Source of the DNA: Bacteroidia bacterium
GTDB taxonomy: Bacteria > Bacteroidota > Bacteroidia > Bacteroidales > UBA12481
DNA length: 15,510 nucleotides
Direction: 5' to 3'
Assembly (NCBI GenBank): GCA_026391235.1
Contig: JAPLDV010000434.1
Location: forward strand, 1 to 15,510
Part shown: positions 7,992 to 14,674 of the stretch, one piece after another
Position numbering within the stretch: position 1 is the first letter of the stretch
Layout of the letters: each line of letters starts with the position of its first letter
The notes under the pieces: generated by a model
Seen by the model: only the letters and a program-made list of their open reading frames with translations
The model's database searches: none
What the model was told of the DNA's origin: nothing
Program-made: the position numbers and the translations under genes

Positions 7992-9089
7992 ATGGCCGGT
8001 TATTCCAAAAATCCTTTTATCCGGTCACAAATGCTTCCGGTTGATGTGGTTTTTCATCCATCCTGGTGGCACAGGCACGCCGGAATTGTTTTCGATGAGG
8101 ACTTTTTCTATCACCCCCTGAAACGGGTGGAGGCTGAAAAACAGATGGAAAACCTGCTGTATGAGCGGTTCGGGCAATTCGGGTTAGGGGAGAACCGGAA
8201 CAAGGATTTGCCAGTCATTGGAGCCGTTCACAATGCCGCAGGCTACCTCATCCAGGAAATGCTTGGCTGCAAGGTTATTTATCAGGAAGATTCACCCCCT
8301 CAGGTTATTCAGGCTCGTTTTGAAAAGCTAGATGTCGATCCCGAAAAGGCATTTTATTCTGATGTTTATAAGAAGCTGCTCAAACTTCAGGAAAAGCTTA
8401 AATCCAAATACGGTTATTTAACCGGCGATATCAACTGGGGCGGGGTACTGAATATTGCATTGGATCTAATTGGTGAGCAGGTATTTACTGATTTTTATAT
8501 CAATCCGGATGAAACCAAAAAGCAGTTTGGGCTGATAGCGGAAGTCATAGAGCAATTCGTAACCGGAATTGCCAGCCTGACCGGTACCACCTCGATATCG
8601 GTGAACCGGAATGTCAGGCACATCGAAAAATCAGTTTTTCTGCATTCCGAATGTACGCATACCATGATATCGACTGAACAGTATGAAGAATTCCTTATGC
8701 AAGTCGATATCGCCTGGAGCCTGAAATATCGTCCTTTCGGCATCCATTATTGCGGGAAGGATCCCCACCGGTACGCTGAATCCTTCAGTAAAATCAGGAA
8801 TCTCGATTTTCTCGATGTGGGCTGGGGGGGTGATGTTCAGGAGCTGCGCAAGTTTTTGCCGGATACCTTTTTAAATATCCGTCTCGATCCGGTCACCATA
8901 AACAGTTACACCGATGACGATCTCGAAAAAGCGATAACCAATCTGGTAAATGATTCCGGCAATCCCTGGCTGACCGGCGTGTGCTGTATCAATATGGACG
9001 ACAAGTTGGAAGACCGCACCATTGCGACCATCTTCCGGACGGTAGAAAAGCTCCGGGAGGTTAGGAGGTTACCACATCCTCAGATCTGA
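7992..9089 (+). CDS. UroD/MtaA-like (uroporphyrinogen decarboxylase fold) protein, putative corrinoid-type methyltransferase
   Basis: The 365-residue protein has no signal peptide, so it should be cytoplasmic, unlike its exported operon partners. It resembles the uroporphyrinogen-decarboxylase superfamily, in particular MtaA/MtbA-like methyltransferases that move methyl groups between corrinoid proteins and thiols. The key evidence is IHYCGKDPHRY, giving His252-X-Cys254, with a later Cys331-Cys332 (GVCC). This fits the His-X-Cys...Cys zinc site of MtaA-type enzymes with similar spacing. The segment GDVQELRKFLPD to LNIRLDP matches the late barrel strands of the family. True HemE enzymes differ in their N-terminal substrate motifs, which I do not see. 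It starts 6 bases after the GH109-like stop and ends the operon. Possible roles are demethylation of a methoxylated sugar or an unrelated reaction on the same fold. No corrinoid protein is in view. Fold assignment is fairly sure; function is inferred. Confidence 0.75.
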   Translation: MAGYSKNPFIRSQMLPVDVVFHPSWWHRHAGIVFDEDFFYHPLKRVEAEKQMENLLYERFGQFGLGENRNKDLPVIGAVHNAAGYLIQEMLGCKVIYQEDSPPQVIQARFEKLDVDPEKAFYSDVYKKLLKLQEKLKSKYGYLTGDINWGGVLNIALDLIGEQVFTDFYINPDETKKQFGLIAEVIEQFVTGIASLTGTTSISVNRNVRHIEKSVFLHSECTHTMISTEQYEEFLMQVDIAWSLKYRPFGIHYCGKDPHRYAESFSKIRNLDFLDVGWGGDVQELRKFLPDTFLNIRLDPVTINSYTDDDLEKAITNLVNDSGNPWLTGVCCINMDDKLEDRTIATIFRTVEKLREVRRLPHPQI

Positions 9090-9097
9090 AGTTATTT

Positions 9098-9241
9098 TTA
9101 ATCCGATTTTCCATCCTTGTCGATGTAACCACACATTAATACATGCAGTTCAGACGCTTCTTTCGAATACCGTTGGAGGGTGCGTTCCGAAATGTATAAA
9201 AACCCGGACAACATTTTCACCTTACGAATAAAGAAAAACAT
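9098..9241 (-). pseudogene. Fragment resembling an Xre/MbcA/ParS-type antitoxin
   Basis: A 47-codon minus-strand frame runs from ATG at 9241 to TAA at 9098. Its middle reads FLYISERTLQRYSKEA, which resembles the helix-turn-helix ISERTLQRY segment of Xre/MbcA/ParS antitoxins (partners of RES-type toxins) common in Bacteroidota. An in-frame stop lies 18 bases upstream of the ATG. The expected C-terminal DUF2384 toxin-binding part is replaced by an unrelated tail (CGYIDKDGKSD), and no toxin gene adjoins it. It lies between two convincing plus-strand genes. I read it as a relic of a lost toxin-antitoxin pair; a chance match cannot be excluded. Confidence 0.4.
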
Positions 9242-9292
9242 TGGATACTGATGATATTATTCATCTGGCTGCCTTATACAAGCAAAGGCATT

Positions 9293-9301
9293 AACTTTTG
9301 T
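9293..9301 (+). promoter_or_regulatory. Candidate -7 promoter box for the PKD lipoprotein
   Basis: AACTTTTGT fits the Bacteroidota -7 consensus TAnnTTTGY except at the first base. It ends 22 bases before the ATG at 9324. No convincing -33 TTTG lies at the expected distance, so support is weak. A new transcript here is plausible, because the preceding operon ends 234 bases upstream. Confidence 0.3.
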
Positions 9302-9323
9302 ATTACTAATTAAAACTAATCAT

Positions 9324-10253
9324 ATGAAAAAGAGTTTCTTTTACTTTATTCCGGCATTGGCGTTGCTTTTTGCTTCTTGCGCAAAAGAACCAACGATCAC
9401 CAGTATTACAGCAACAATCAACGGGTATACCGTGAGTTTCACTGCAGTTGTTACAGACGCTACATCATACAACTGGGATTTTGGTGATGGCAATATCAGC
9501 ACCGAAGCTGCACCGGTGTATGAATACAGCGTTTCGGGAACCTTCAATGTAAAGCTCACTGTTGAAGGCAAAGGTGGCCAGGCTACATTACGAAAGGAAG
9601 TTAAAATATTGCCATCCTTCAATGAAATGCTGACGGGCGGTCCTGATGCCCCCAACGGCAAAACCTGGGTCCTGAGTTCCGCTTATACTGCCGGGGTAGA
9701 TGGCGCAAGTGTGGTTGATAATAGCATGATGGTTTTGCTTCCCTCTTCTGAAAATATTTTAACTGTGATAGGATTGGGCGAGGAATATGACAATGAATAT
9801 ACTTTCTATTCCGATGGAAGGTATAAAATGGACAATAAAAACGGAAGTTCGCTGACCACCGGTCTGTATGGCCTGGTTAACGGAATTGTCACCAACCGGG
9901 GAAACGAAAACAATTCGATCGGGCTCTGTGCTGCAACCTTTGCAGCTCCGGCTTCTGCCACCTGGGCCCTTCATGAAGATAACCTCGTTGTTGAGGCCAT
10001 AATTAATCCTACGGGTACGGATGTTCAGGCCCCGCATGAATCAAGAACCATTACCGGAAAGAAATGGGTATCCCTTTCAGAAGGAGCCTATTTTGGAATC
10101 CTTGATGCTCCGACCACCCGAAAGTTTATTGTTAAGGAAATCACTCCCAACAAAATGTCCGTGGCACTTTTTATCTGCGGCTATTACTTGGACCCGGCTG
10201 CTTTGGAAATTCCCTCTTTCCTTTTCCATCTCACTTTTGTTACAAAGAAATGA
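9324..10253 (+). CDS. PKD-domain surface lipoprotein, possible glycan-binding protein
   Basis: The 309-residue protein has a lipoprotein signal peptide, MKKSFFYFIPALALLFAS, followed by Cys19, so it should be lipid-anchored in the envelope. Residues about 24-95 form a PKD domain with the hallmark WDFGDG (51-56) and a closing sequence of the form YEYSVSGTFNVKLTVEG. Downstream, GKTWVLSS (112-119) and the strand-rich remainder resemble the C-terminal parts of Bacteroidota surface lipoproteins encoded beside polysaccharide-degrading enzymes, often glycan-binding. No catalytic motif is visible. No Shine-Dalgarno is seen at ATG 9324, but a possible -7 box lies just upstream. The gene stands alone between the three-gene operon and the CocE-type gene, and a possible terminator follows. 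The binding role is inferred from architecture and context only. Confidence 0.78.
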   Translation: MKKSFFYFIPALALLFASCAKEPTITSITATINGYTVSFTAVVTDATSYNWDFGDGNISTEAAPVYEYSVSGTFNVKLTVEGKGGQATLRKEVKILPSFNEMLTGGPDAPNGKTWVLSSAYTAGVDGASVVDNSMMVLLPSSENILTVIGLGEEYDNEYTFYSDGRYKMDNKNGSSLTTGLYGLVNGIVTNRGNENNSIGLCAATFAAPASATWALHEDNLVVEAIINPTGTDVQAPHESRTITGKKWVSLSEGAYFGILDAPTTRKFIVKEITPNKMSVALFICGYYLDPAALEIPSFLFHLTFVTKK

Positions 10254-10295
10254 CCGTTGTAAGCAATAGTTGATAGTTTTGGTTAACAGTTCGAC

Positions 10296-10335
10296 AGGGC
10301 TGCAGGATGCTGATTCCCAGCCCTTCTCCTTCTTT
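10296..10335 (+). terminator. Possible intrinsic terminator after the PKD lipoprotein
   Basis: AGGGCTG (10296-10302) pairs perfectly with CAGCCCT (10318-10324) around a 15-base loop, followed by a pyrimidine- and T-rich run (TCTCCTTCTTT). The loop is long and the T run is interrupted, so this is only a moderate candidate. It starts 43 bases after the lipoprotein stop. Confidence 0.4.
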
Positions 10336-10361
10336 ATGCATCCAACTATTTTTTCTTAAGT

Positions 10362-10461
10362 ACCCACCCCGGCCCTCCCTGAAAACAGGGAGGGTGAAGG
10401 AGTACTGAATTTCCCTCGGAGCACCCCCCCCTCCCTGTTTTCAGGGGGGGCCGGGGTGGGT
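10362..10461. repeat. Nested inverted repeat (REP/BIME-like element)
   Basis: Two 33-base arms (10362-10394 and 10429-10461) are reverse complements with a single mismatch, separated by 34 bases. Each arm begins or ends with the ACCCACCCCGG / CCGGGGTGGGT edge. Each also contains its own hairpin: CCCTCCCTG with an AAAA loop and CAGGGAGGG on the left (9 bp, perfect), and CCCTCCCTG with a TTTT loop and CAGGGGGGG on the right (one mismatch). The whole could fold as one long hairpin or as two small ones. It ends 19 bases before the ATG of the CocE-type gene, so it would lie in that gene's leader or promoter. Similar C-rich palindromes are, as I recall, dispersed in Bacteroidota genomes. Confidence 0.85.
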
Positions 10462-10480
10462 TTTAAACAAATTAATGTAA

Positions 10481-12127
10481 ATGAAAGTGAAACCTATATT
10501 ATTATCCTTGATTTCAGTGCTGCTTTTTACCAGCTTGGCCGTATCGCAGGAAAAGGACAGAAAAGAAGAACAGGCAAAAGGTTATCAGGAAATAAGTCTC
10601 CCGATGACCGATGGAGTGTTGCTTGGCACAGCTGTGTTTATTCCTAAAACAAAAAAGAAATGCCCGGCCGTGCTGGTCCGAACTCCTTATGGCATAGACA
10701 CTGAGAAATGGCTGGGCAAGGCTTTCGGACTGTTTGGCATCGCGGTGGTGATTCAGGATGTGAGGGGAAAATTTAAATCAGGTGGTGAGTATTACCCGTT
10801 CGTCAATGAACGGGCCGACGGTTTGCAAACATTGAGATGGATCAGGGAGCAACCCTGGTCGAACGGGATAGTTGCCGGCTGGGGTGCCAGTTATGTTGGA
10901 TATACCCAATGGGCCATTGCCGATTCTCTAAACTTTTTATCGCCGTTGCTTACGGGTGCCAGACTTTACGATTTCGTCTACCCCGACGGTCTTTTTTCAT
11001 TGCAGACGGCGTTTACCTGGGGCTTTTTGAATGCATCAAAGGACCAGAATAAAATCACACCTGAAAAACTGGCGGCAGGAATTATGGTTCTTCCGATATC
11101 GGTTGCCGATGATTCAACAATCCGGGATATACCCTTTGTAAATGACTGGATTGCTCACGAAACCTTTGACAGTTACTGGCAGCAGATGAATTTCAGGGGA
11201 TTGGCCAAGGCTCCCGTCATCTCGGCCGCCGGCTGGTATGATATTTTCCTGAAAACGCAGATTGAGGATTTTCAGGCTTTGGAAGCCCTTGGACATAATG
11301 ATAACAGGTTGATCATCGGACCCTGGTGCCATGGCTCCCAGGGTGAGGAAAACAAATACGGAGGCGTGAAGAAATCAGGAAATCCAAGTAAAGTTTTCCT
11401 GTACACAAAGAATTTCCTGAAAGGGAAGAGGAACCGGTTAACCTCTCCGTTTAAGGATACGAAATACAATCTGTTCATTATGGAGCGGAATGAATACGTT
11501 GGATCGGATGTTTGGCCGCCGCGCGAAACCCGGATAACACCCTATTATATCGGCCCGGGTAATTATTTAAGCTCCGTTAAACTCAGGGAAAGCGGGATAC
11601 TGCAGTTTACATATAACCCGGCAGATCCCTATCCGAGCCATGGAGGCACCGCCCTCGGCAACGGGGTAGGTCCGGCCAGGCAGAATGAGAATACCGGCCG
11701 TAAAGATCAGGTTGTTTTCGAAATGGATGTGACCGAAAAACCGTTGATCCTGCTGGGGCCCATTTCTGCTACCCTCTGGTTGGGGAGTGATGCACCCTGT
11801 ACCGATTTTATGGTTGGCTTGCAGGATGTTTTTCCGGATGGGAAGATCATCAACATCCAGGAAGGTGGTGCCCATGTGAAGTTCGACATTGAGAAACCAA
11901 AAGAGACGGAAATCTCTGTATGGGCAACGGGATACCAGTTAAATCCCGGGCATAAGCTGAGGGTATTCATAGCTTCGGGCTGGTTTCCCCGGTTTAACCG
12001 CAGTTTGAATAACTGTCAACCCGGCTTCACTGCAAATGATATGGTCAATGCGCGGCAAAAGGTTTATTATGGTAACGATACCCCTTCATCGATTAACCTT
12101 CCGAATTTTGAAATGGCTAAAAAGTAA
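10481..12127 (+). CDS. Secreted CocE/NonD-type hydrolase (X-Pro dipeptidyl-peptidase S15 family)
   Basis: Predicted exported serine hydrolase for an ester or amide bond. The family includes cocaine esterase, glutaryl-7-ACA acylase and X-Pro dipeptidyl peptidases. Of its 548 residues, 1-22 form a signal peptide ending SLAVSQ. The catalytic domain shows the usual strands (VLVRTPYG at 65-72, VIQDVRGKFKSGGEY), the nucleophile elbow GWGASYVGYTQW with Ser137, Asp254 in GWYDIF and His284 in GPWCHG, all at family-typical spacing. The C-terminal third (about 330-548) is the beta-sandwich domain with DVFPDG and the HKLRVFIASGWFPRF segment. Length is normal. The start at 10481 has no Shine-Dalgarno and follows a large inverted repeat by 19 bases. 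The gene is followed after 9 bases by a mini-ORF and then the GH2 gene, suggesting co-transcription. Substrate is unknown; deacylation of a glycan decoration or a peptide is possible. Confidence 0.87.
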   Translation: MKVKPILLSLISVLLFTSLAVSQEKDRKEEQAKGYQEISLPMTDGVLLGTAVFIPKTKKKCPAVLVRTPYGIDTEKWLGKAFGLFGIAVVIQDVRGKFKSGGEYYPFVNERADGLQTLRWIREQPWSNGIVAGWGASYVGYTQWAIADSLNFLSPLLTGARLYDFVYPDGLFSLQTAFTWGFLNASKDQNKITPEKLAAGIMVLPISVADDSTIRDIPFVNDWIAHETFDSYWQQMNFRGLAKAPVISAAGWYDIFLKTQIEDFQALEALGHNDNRLIIGPWCHGSQGEENKYGGVKKSGNPSKVFLYTKNFLKGKRNRLTSPFKDTKYNLFIMERNEYVGSDVWPPRETRITPYYIGPGNYLSSVKLRESGILQFTYNPADPYPSHGGTALGNGVGPARQNENTGRKDQVVFEMDVTEKPLILLGPISATLWLGSDAPCTDFMVGLQDVFPDGKIINIQEGGAHVKFDIEKPKETEISVWATGYQLNPGHKLRVFIASGWFPRFNRSLNNCQPGFTANDMVNARQKVYYGNDTPSSINLPNFEMAKK

Positions 12128-12136
12128 CCGGGAATA

Positions 12137-12226
12137 ATGACAAAATCCAAAATAACGGTATCATTAACACTAGCCGGTATGTTGCTTTTTCTGGCAGGGA
12201 TAAAGGACAAACACAACGAAACATAA
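12137..12226 (+). CDS. 29-residue signal-peptide-like small ORF, coupled to the GH2 gene
   Basis: ATG at 12137 opens a 29-codon frame whose TAA stop (12224-12226) overlaps the next gene's ATG by one base (TAATG). The product begins MTKSKITVSLTLAGMLLFLAG, with a basic N-terminus and a hydrophobic core like an export signal or a single membrane helix, and ends in a short charged tail (IKDKHNET). It fills almost all of the 98-base gap between the CocE-type and GH2 genes. It could be a leader peptide coupling translation of the GH2 gene, the surviving signal peptide of a deleted secreted-protein gene, or noncoding chance. I do not recognise a family. Confidence 0.4.
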   Translation: MTKSKITVSLTLAGMLLFLAGIKDKHNET

Positions 12227-14589
12227 TGAAGTCAATTGCAATTGACAATCGTCTTGCATTTTTTGGGCTTGTGGTTATGATCCTTTGCTCCTGCTCTAAA
12301 AATACAAAAGTTGGCAAAACTGCATCATTCAACGAAAACTGGAAATTTTTCAGAATCGACAGTACGCTGCCGGCGGTGGATCCGATCGGAGAAATCCCGG
12401 ATTCATTCTGGGAGACTATTACGCTGCCTCATACCGCCGCGATAGAACCACTCGTGATTGAAGACCAGCAGTGGACAGGAATATGCTGGTACAAAAAAAC
12501 CTTCCGGATCGATCGGGAGAAGAGGGGTAGGCACATAGGAATCCTGATCGGCGCTGCCATGAACAGTGCTACGGTATGGTTGAACGGTACTGAAATCAAG
12601 AAGAACCTGGGCGGATATCTTCCTTTCTACCTCGATATTTCCAATCGGATTGAATTTGACCAGGCAAATACTCTTTTTATCAGGCTTGATAATACTGAAA
12701 ATCCGGAGATACCTCCCGGGAAACTATTAAAAGAACTTGACTTTAATTATTACAGCGGGCTGTACCGGAATGCCGACCTCCTGATAAAAGATAAATTGCA
12801 TTTTACCAACGCGATGGAGATCGACACCTTACAGGGTGGCGGAATCATGGTGCATACCGATAAAATATCGCCAGATACGGCCGTATTGACTGCAAGTGTT
12901 TCCATAATCAACCAGGATGAGAAAGGGCGAAAATTCAGGATCAAAGGCACATTAAAGGACGATGAAGGCAAAGTGATCGCATCGGTCAGATCCGGATTGA
13001 TCAACATTCCTCCCCTGTCGGTGATGAGAGTTCCTTTTGGATTACAGGTGGCGGAACCAAGATTATGGTCACCCGGGTCTCCCTACCTGTATACGCTGGA
13101 AACCGAATTGCTTCAAGGGTACAAAATTCTGGAAACTGAGAGTTGTCATTTGGGTGTCAGGGAAATTAAAATTAGTGCTGCCGGCGGATTCACCATTAAT
13201 GGACAGCCCCTGAAAATCCGCGGCACTAACCGTCATCAGGAGTATCCCTATATCGGTTATGCCCTTTCGGATAATGCCCAATACCGCGATGCCTGGAAAA
13301 TCAAGCAGGCCGGGTTCAATTTCGTAAGGTCATCGCATTATCCCCAATCCCCTGCATTTCTTGATGCCTGCGATGAGCTCGGGATACTGGTGATGGATGC
13401 GATCCCGGGATGGCAGTTTTACGGTAATCCGGCATTTCAGGAGCTCTCTTACCAAAATACCCGCGAGATGTGCCGGAGGGACCGTAACCATCCCTCCATT
13501 ATCCTGTGGGAAGCATCTTTGAACGAAACATCCATGCCTGTTGATTTTATGAAGAAATCCCATGAAATTGTTCATGCCGAATTACCGTATGAGGGAATTT
13601 ACACCTGCGGGTGGATGGATTCCATTTATGATGTGTTTATCCCGGCAAGACAACACGCCGTACCTCCTGATTATTGGAATAAGCATCCCAAAAAGAAACC
13701 CCTGTTCATTGCTGAATACGGTTCCTGGGAATATTACGCGCAGAATGCCGGATTCAACCAAACCGAATTCAAGGACCTGAAGCCTGCCGACCGGTCGTCG
13801 CGGCAACTCAGGAAATATGGTGAGATCCGGTTGCTTCAGCAAGCCTACAATTTCATGGAGGCATACAATTCCAATCTCTCCGGTCCGGCCATCGGGTGTT
13901 CCAACTGGGTGATGTACGATTATAACCGGGGATACGCACCGGACATCGAATCATCAGGGATCATGGACATTTTCAGGATCCCGAAATTCACGTACTGGTT
14001 CTATAAAAGTCAATCGGATGATGAGCCCGTTTGTTTTATTGCCGGTTTCCATTCACCGGCATCCGCGAAATATGTTCGTGTTTTCAGCAATGGTGACAGT
14101 GTTGCGCTGTACCGGAACGGAGTGTTGATTTCAGCCCGGCGTCCGGATAACACCTCAACTACCTCCAACCTGGGTCATCCGCCATTTACTTTTAATATGC
14201 CGCCTTTCGACTCAGGGACCCTAAAGGCAAAAGCGTTTAAAGAGGGTCGGGTTTGGGCCGAACACAGTGTCACAACCCCGCGACCAGCCGAAAACCTTTT
14301 AGTTGAGCCTGACCTGAGCAATCGTAAACTGAAAGCCGATGGAGGGGATGTGATTTTTATCTATGCCAAAATTACCGATGCAACCGGTAATGTCCTTTTT
14401 GATTCCGGTTTACCGGTGCATTTCACGGTGACAGGTGATGCCACCCTGATCGGAAACAATCCTGTTGCTGCCGAAGGGGGTATCGCTACCATTTTGCTGA
14501 AGGCTGGCCTGACAACAGGTAAAATCAGGGTCAAGGCAGCATCTCAAGGATTGAGAACATCAATCCTTGAGGTAGTTTCAGAACAGTAA
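12226..14589 (+). CDS. GH2 family glycoside hydrolase lipoprotein (beta-galactosidase-like)
   Basis: Predicted retaining exo-beta-glycosidase on the cell envelope. The 787-residue protein has a signal peptide with a lipobox-like end, MILCSC (lipidated Cys23). Domains in order: jelly-roll sugar-binding domain (about 33-190; FNENWKFF, WYKKTF, VWLNG), Ig-like domain (about 195-310; RLWSPGSPYLYTLE), TIM barrel (about 315-590; IRGTNRHQEYP, FVRSSHYP), then a DUF4982-type strand domain (about 600-680) and a C-terminal GH2 Ig-like domain (about 690-787; LKADGGDVIFIYAKITDATG). The acid/base is Glu434 in ASLNET and the nucleophile is Glu497 in IAEYGSW. The acid/base loop reads WEASLNE rather than the common WSLGNE. 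The specificity (galactosidase, glucuronidase or other) cannot be told from motifs. The start overlaps a 29-codon ORF by one base; the CocE-type gene lies upstream and an acylase follows on the same strand. Confidence 0.88.
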   Translation: MKSIAIDNRLAFFGLVVMILCSCSKNTKVGKTASFNENWKFFRIDSTLPAVDPIGEIPDSFWETITLPHTAAIEPLVIEDQQWTGICWYKKTFRIDREKRGRHIGILIGAAMNSATVWLNGTEIKKNLGGYLPFYLDISNRIEFDQANTLFIRLDNTENPEIPPGKLLKELDFNYYSGLYRNADLLIKDKLHFTNAMEIDTLQGGGIMVHTDKISPDTAVLTASVSIINQDEKGRKFRIKGTLKDDEGKVIASVRSGLINIPPLSVMRVPFGLQVAEPRLWSPGSPYLYTLETELLQGYKILETESCHLGVREIKISAAGGFTINGQPLKIRGTNRHQEYPYIGYALSDNAQYRDAWKIKQAGFNFVRSSHYPQSPAFLDACDELGILVMDAIPGWQFYGNPAFQELSYQNTREMCRRDRNHPSIILWEASLNETSMPVDFMKKSHEIVHAELPYEGIYTCGWMDSIYDVFIPARQHAVPPDYWNKHPKKKPLFIAEYGSWEYYAQNAGFNQTEFKDLKPADRSSRQLRKYGEIRLLQQAYNFMEAYNSNLSGPAIGCSNWVMYDYNRGYAPDIESSGIMDIFRIPKFTYWFYKSQSDDEPVCFIAGFHSPASAKYVRVFSNGDSVALYRNGVLISARRPDNTSTTSNLGHPPFTFNMPPFDSGTLKAKAFKEGRVWAEHSVTTPRPAENLLVEPDLSNRKLKADGGDVIFIYAKITDATGNVLFDSGLPVHFTVTGDATLIGNNPVAAEGGIATILLKAGLTTGKIRVKAASQGLRTSILEVVSEQ

Positions 14590-14674
14590 ATCAGGCTATT
14601 ACAGAGCAAAACCAACATTCCGTACCGTTTCCATACAGATTTATAATTTAGCGTAACAAAAGGATTTTATATCT

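Noticed and set aside
7992..9089. Annotation as heme-pathway uroporphyrinogen decarboxylase (HemE)
   Set aside because: The HemE N-terminal substrate motifs are not seen, while the His-X-Cys...Cys pattern of methyltransferase relatives is present.
10362..10461. Simple rho-independent terminator of the lipoprotein gene
   Set aside because: The element is too long, has duplicated inner hairpins, lacks a proper T run, and abuts the next start codon; a dispersed repeat fits better.
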